DNA from: Phytoseiulus persimilis
Lineage: Eukaryota; Arthropoda; Arachnida; Mesostigmata; Phytoseiidae
NCBI GenBank assembly: GCA_037576195.1
Contig: CM075102.1
Location: 40,730,745 to 40,794,744 of the forward strand
Length of the DNA stretch: 64,000 nucleotides
Direction: 5' to 3'
The first letter of the stretch is position 1. Each line of letters opens with the position of its first letter. Position numbers and translations under genes: made by a program. Positions 60,036 to 64,000 of the stretch are shown piece by piece. The notes beneath the pieces were generated by a model. It was not told where the DNA came from. It worked only from the letters and a program-made list of their open reading frames with translations, and did not search any database.

Positions 60036-61871
60036 CAAGTCAGATTCAGATCCTCGTTCGCTTCAGTTGTCCATAAGTCGGTTCTTCCGCTCTCGAACCA
60101 CCCATGTGTTCTTCTTGGTGACGTTCTATGAGTGTTTCTTGAACTTGCGAAATGCTCCTGGGAAGATGCTTCATCGACAAGTCTCATGGAGGGAATTCTC
60201 TACAACCTCGCGAGCATAGGGCAGGAGAACAGTATCGTCGAGAGTGGAACCCCAGCCACCTCCGAATCGAATATCACAAAAGGTCTCCCTTCTCCTCACA
60301 ACACCTGACTATCAAAAGAATCTGGCCTCTGCAGGACGTGAAGACAACGGCGTAGCAGAAGTTCGAGGAGATTCGAATCAACTCTTTCATCGTCAAGAGG
60401 AAGACTCACTTGGGGCATCGGCCTTGGTTTATCGAGTGACAGCTTCTTGGAGGGTCAATGACCCGCTAAAATATGGTTGAACTTCCTGGAATCACTTGTC
60501 CCGTATCCGGAACCACGATTCCAGTGCGAAGATTCTCACTGATTTCAGACCATCAGCGCTCATTTAGTCCTCGAGGTTCGTAATCTCATGGTAAAAGTCG
60601 CGTGAACGATTCATCCTGCGCAGGGCTCCGGCGAACTCTCAAAAGGGGGGGAAGATGGGAACCATTCTTGGAGTAAGATCAGAGTCATTGGGCAGCGAAA
60701 GTGCACTCGTGGCACCATGTTTTTCACCAGACCATTGCATCGGTGCTCGAAATGCTCCAAAAGTCTACGCATCGGCCGTATGCACGATGAATTCGAAGTT
60801 CCACCTGGGTGGACTCTCGGAAGATACACAAGGTCTGTGTTTCATGCACTCCCGCCTCCTTTCTCGCTGGTTCGTAGCGCCTCCCTATTCATCGCCAAAC
60901 CTTGTGGAAGCTTCAAGACTCTCCATTGACAGAAGTACTTCATTCGCGTAAATTAACAAGCAACCCCACCAATTTATGAGCGTGCCAGTACGCAAGAGTG
61001 TGCGACGTCAACAGCGGGGATGCGATCAGTGGAACCGACGCGAGCCGAGGGGTCCTTGAACATGACTCTCTTAGTTTGACGATGGATTAGATCGATATCG
61101 GAAGAACATTTCGTGTGGAATCTTGAATAAGCTCTAGGCTTCAAAGTTTGGTGAATCACGGCTCTCAAGCTGGAAGGCTTGGTGGTGGTGAATACGATTC
61201 CTTGCGTACGCTCCTCGGATCACAGCTCTCCGATCTCTGAGCATCGATCACAGCAGCTGTTGTTCCACGCATCCTCCTCGATTCGCTCGTGTCGAAACAT
61301 CCGTGTTCCATGGCGGACGACGATGTGGTAGGAGCATGTGCCGTTGAAATGAGGGCATAGCCGCGGACAATTGCTGCAGTTAATCATTTCCAGGAGTGGG
61401 GAGTTTCACCGACACTAAACCGCCAATGCTGCAGACCGCTTCGGGCAGTTCACGAGCAAGGATTCATCTCGATCCCTGATCATGAAGCACGATTATAGTC
61501 AAATATGTCTCTGCCCAGAATATCCATGGCGTACTCGCGGCTAGTCCTACGATCGGACTTTGGGACAGCTCTCTCGACGTGTGAATTGAGACCAAATTAT
61601 AGGTACGATAGAACAGCAATGGTTCGAGGAACGGTTCCCGATCCTGCGTCATGCAATCATGGAGCGTCTCCAAGCTTGAGTTGGCACCGAGATTCTGCTC
61701 GCACCGATAGGCAATCATAGTGAGCATATTCACGAATGCAGAGGATAATTTGAGACGGGCATGCCTCGGTGGTTCAGTCGGCATGGTGCAATGGTTCTCT
61801 CATGCTGTCCACACATGACGACGACCAGATAGGTCCTCGGTCCCAGGTGAGCCAGCCGCCTGCTGGACTGC
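60036..61871. other. Intergenic stretch, no gene recognised
   Basis: Short frames only. Nothing else seen. Confidence 0.4.
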
Positions 61872-62596
61872 ATGTATCGCCCAACTGCTCGCCTGTCTGC
61901 GACGGATGATAAAGCAAATGCCGTTCCTACAACAAGGGCGGTCGATTCCCGTAGAGGGGTCGATGAGGAAGGATCCGTTGTCCCTGATGGTTATTACACA
62001 GATCCCACGTTTACAGCTGCACAGCAAGTTGTCCGTTTATTCAATCACGCGGCACAACCCTCTTTGCTCCGGCCTAAAGTGCCACGACTACGTCAACTGA
62101 GACAATTACAGGTCCCTCCGGCGCTGAATCAGCGAACGGCTTCCACCTATGTAAGAGGATGGGCACTATCTCAGAACGGAAACTCCTCGCTTCTTGAATG
62201 ATTCGCGCTATGCATGTCGGGATTCCCGATGGGAACGGAGGGAGGGACTTTCCGCGGTCTCGGTCAATGAAAGGAAACAATATCAGCGGAAACAAGGCGT
62301 TGTAGGTGCTAATACGATTCAATATCCCACAAGCACTTACGCACCCTCTTGATCCACAGCATGCCAAATTACTACGAGCTTCGGTCTGCGCCGTTTGGAC
62401 GCCAGCCCACTACGCCGACGAAATCGTCTGCTTAGAGCGATGGAGCTCAATGGTGTCTGGCAGCAACACGTCGAACGTTCACCATCCATTTATAGAGAGG
62501 AGTCCTGTGAGACGCAACGTCTTTTGGAACTACGACGATGGATTGATGATGGTCAAGCAAGGCATTGGATTGATTGACCGCTCCAGATGCTGTTGA
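61872..62596 (+). CDS. Candidate two-exon gene, 171 aa, unidentified
   Basis: Exons 61872-62150 and 62360-62596 join in phase 0 through a good donor (TAT|GTAAGA) and acceptor (GATCCACAG). Exon 1 begins MYRPTARLSATDD and contains DGYYTDPTFTAAQQVVRLFN. In exon 2 two frames are open. The phase-matched one reads HAKLLRASVCAVWTPAHYAD, while another (to 62579) reads LLRAMELNGVWQQHVERSP and looks at least as protein-like. So either the acceptor or the exon-1 frame may be wrong. No domain recognised. Confidence 0.3.
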
Positions 62597-64000
62597 TCAG
62601 TGTTACTCAACGGGAGGCTGACATCGGGTCGGCTAAGAGTCGTTGAGGGGGCAATGTTGATGACCATCCGATATCGAGAAAAAAAAAACGTGAAATATGT
62701 AGCAAATACAATTGCTCGTTCTCCGACGAAGCCGTAAGCAGACGTCGATGATATCTAGAGGAAAAAAACAGCAGGAACGCTTCAAACGGAAATGCGGGCT
62801 TCCGAAGACCAAAACGTGGCAGAGAGGAGATTCGGGGATGAATTATTCGGGAAACACAGGATCCGCTGAGCTTGCTTGCGCCTGAAGTGAAAGGCTGATG
62901 GGCATTTATATCATATTATGTATTCACACAGATCCAAATAAAACCATAAACCCCAAGTATTGCGAAAGCTTTTCGGGACAGAAGAACAGGATGACGATTC
63001 TTCGGGGGCTATGTTCCACCCCTCGAGAAAGGCAAATGCCAAATCACATCCACTGGCGGTTACAACTGCTCGGAACTTCTGTCCAGATTCACGGTTTCCA
63101 ACATCCCTTGATCCGTATGGGGCTCCTCGGGATCTTCCATCAACCACAGAATATGCGGTCGGCGGCCGTCATCGAAATATTTCCCCCGTGTCTCTATTCC
63201 TGGTCCTTCCCTGGATCGTGCGAGTATGTCATGAGAAGACATCCCATACAGAACATCTCCGCGCGCTCCATCAGGGGATTGTGAGGCAACCGGATCAGGC
63301 AAACGTGGTTCTTACTCGCAGCCTCCTTGAAGCTCGATTGGCCTCGTCACAACTGATAGGATGCGGAAGTATACCGATGGAGTCGTTCTTGCCGCATAAA
63401 CTCCATCATGACCGTTTCCTCATCATTGGCTGGCTCATATGCAGGGTGGCATTTTTTTATCGGGAATTTTCGAGCCCGATCTTGTGTTGGCAATGAGTTT
63501 GTCGATTCTTGGAATATTTCGAGAATCGAAAAGTGATCGATAGGGGATATCAGGGCGGTCATTTTCATCCAAATCAAGCGGATATGATGGAACTTGCGAT
63601 CAGGAAATGGCTTGAAATTTACCCATTTCCTTATCTCGAGGTCCCCCTGAGAGTCATCGTGAAAACGTCAAAATTCATCGGATCGGACTCGTAGGGGTCT
63701 CGTTCGACGCGCAAGATGGAGCCGGTCATTCGCCAGAGAACGGTTCGAAGTTATCTCATTTTCTCGAAGAGTGGCAGCCGATTGTATCGAGAAGTCTTTC
63801 GGTGTCAAGGGTGATTCCGGCGACCGAGGGCGGAAAACTGACAGAGGGTGATTTCCGGTGACAATCAATAATGATCGGGTCGACCTTGCAGCTCAATGTT
63901 CGGATGATTCACCCATTCCTGATAAATTTTCACCAAAAGAGAGACTTTCGATTCTGCCTCGTTGAGGAGTTACGGAATAGGAAATGCGAAGGAAAGCGTG
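62597..64000. other. Right end of window with two coding-like plus-strand frames
   Basis: A frame from about 62950 to 63496 reads LRKLFGTEEQDDDSSGAMFH and stays open about 180 codons without a suitable ATG at its head. A second at about 63498-63694 reads RFLEYFENRKVIDRGYQGGH, then MMELAIRKWLEIYPFPYLEV and stops. Both could be exons of one gene. I could not place the splice sites or name a family. Confidence 0.3.

Noticed and set aside
1..64000. CRISPR arrays, bacterial operons, phage or defence systems
   Set aside because: No spaced identical repeats, no ribosome-binding-site-led gene clusters and no such proteins; the gene structure is plainly eukaryotic.

Overview
The window reads as a gene-sparse animal nuclear sequence. 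Clear genes are split by short GT-AG introns (roughly 50-550 bp). They use TATA boxes and AATAAA poly(A) signals and have no bacterial-style operons. Protein types (BAP31, NPL4, an F-box protein, a CDK10-like kinase, a MINDY deubiquitinase, a CAP/antigen-5 secretory protein, a trypsin-like protease) point to an arthropod. Near-balanced base composition, compact introns and an animal urease-accessory gene make a mite or other arachnid my best guess. This is inference, not shown.

Layout, left to right. 0.5-1.4 kb: intronless UreG urease accessory GTPase (+) with its own TATA box and poly(A) signal. 4.1-4.5 kb: probable small secreted protein (+). 8-10 kb: six-exon secreted trypsin-like protease (+). 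10.9-12.4 kb: CDK10-like kinase (-). 13.5-14.4 kb: BAP31 (-), head-to-head with NPL4 (+) at 15.6-17.9 kb. 19.5-21.3 kb: F-box protein (-) whose first exon I could not find. 27.2-27.4 kb: foldback/MITE-like element. 28.2-29.2 kb: unidentified spliced gene or pseudogene (-). 31.1-31.8 kb: decayed R1-type non-LTR retrotransposon (-). 32.36-32.64 kb: SINE-like sequence. 33.2-34.7 kb: MINDY deubiquitinase (-). 37.15-37.99 kb: nonautonomous element with repeat-built inverted termini. 39.1-40.0 kb: CAP secretory protein (+). 41.1-42.0 kb: phase-consistent five-exon candidate (-). 56.65-58.29 kb: complete but inactivated hAT (Buster-like) transposon with an 8-bp target duplication. 59.3-60.0 kb: small secreted protein (+). 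61.9-62.6 and 63.5-63.7 kb: weak candidate exons.

Functionally, the BAP31/NPL4 pair stands out because both proteins serve endoplasmic-reticulum protein quality control and share one 1.2-kb intergenic promoter region. The MINDY, F-box and NPL4 genes are all ubiquitin-pathway components, but I see no sign that they are co-regulated. Several genes (protease, CAP protein, the 153-aa and 104-aa proteins) encode secreted products. Exon boundaries for the named genes were checked for reading-frame phase by hand. Unnamed candidates rest only on open frames plus plausible splice sites.
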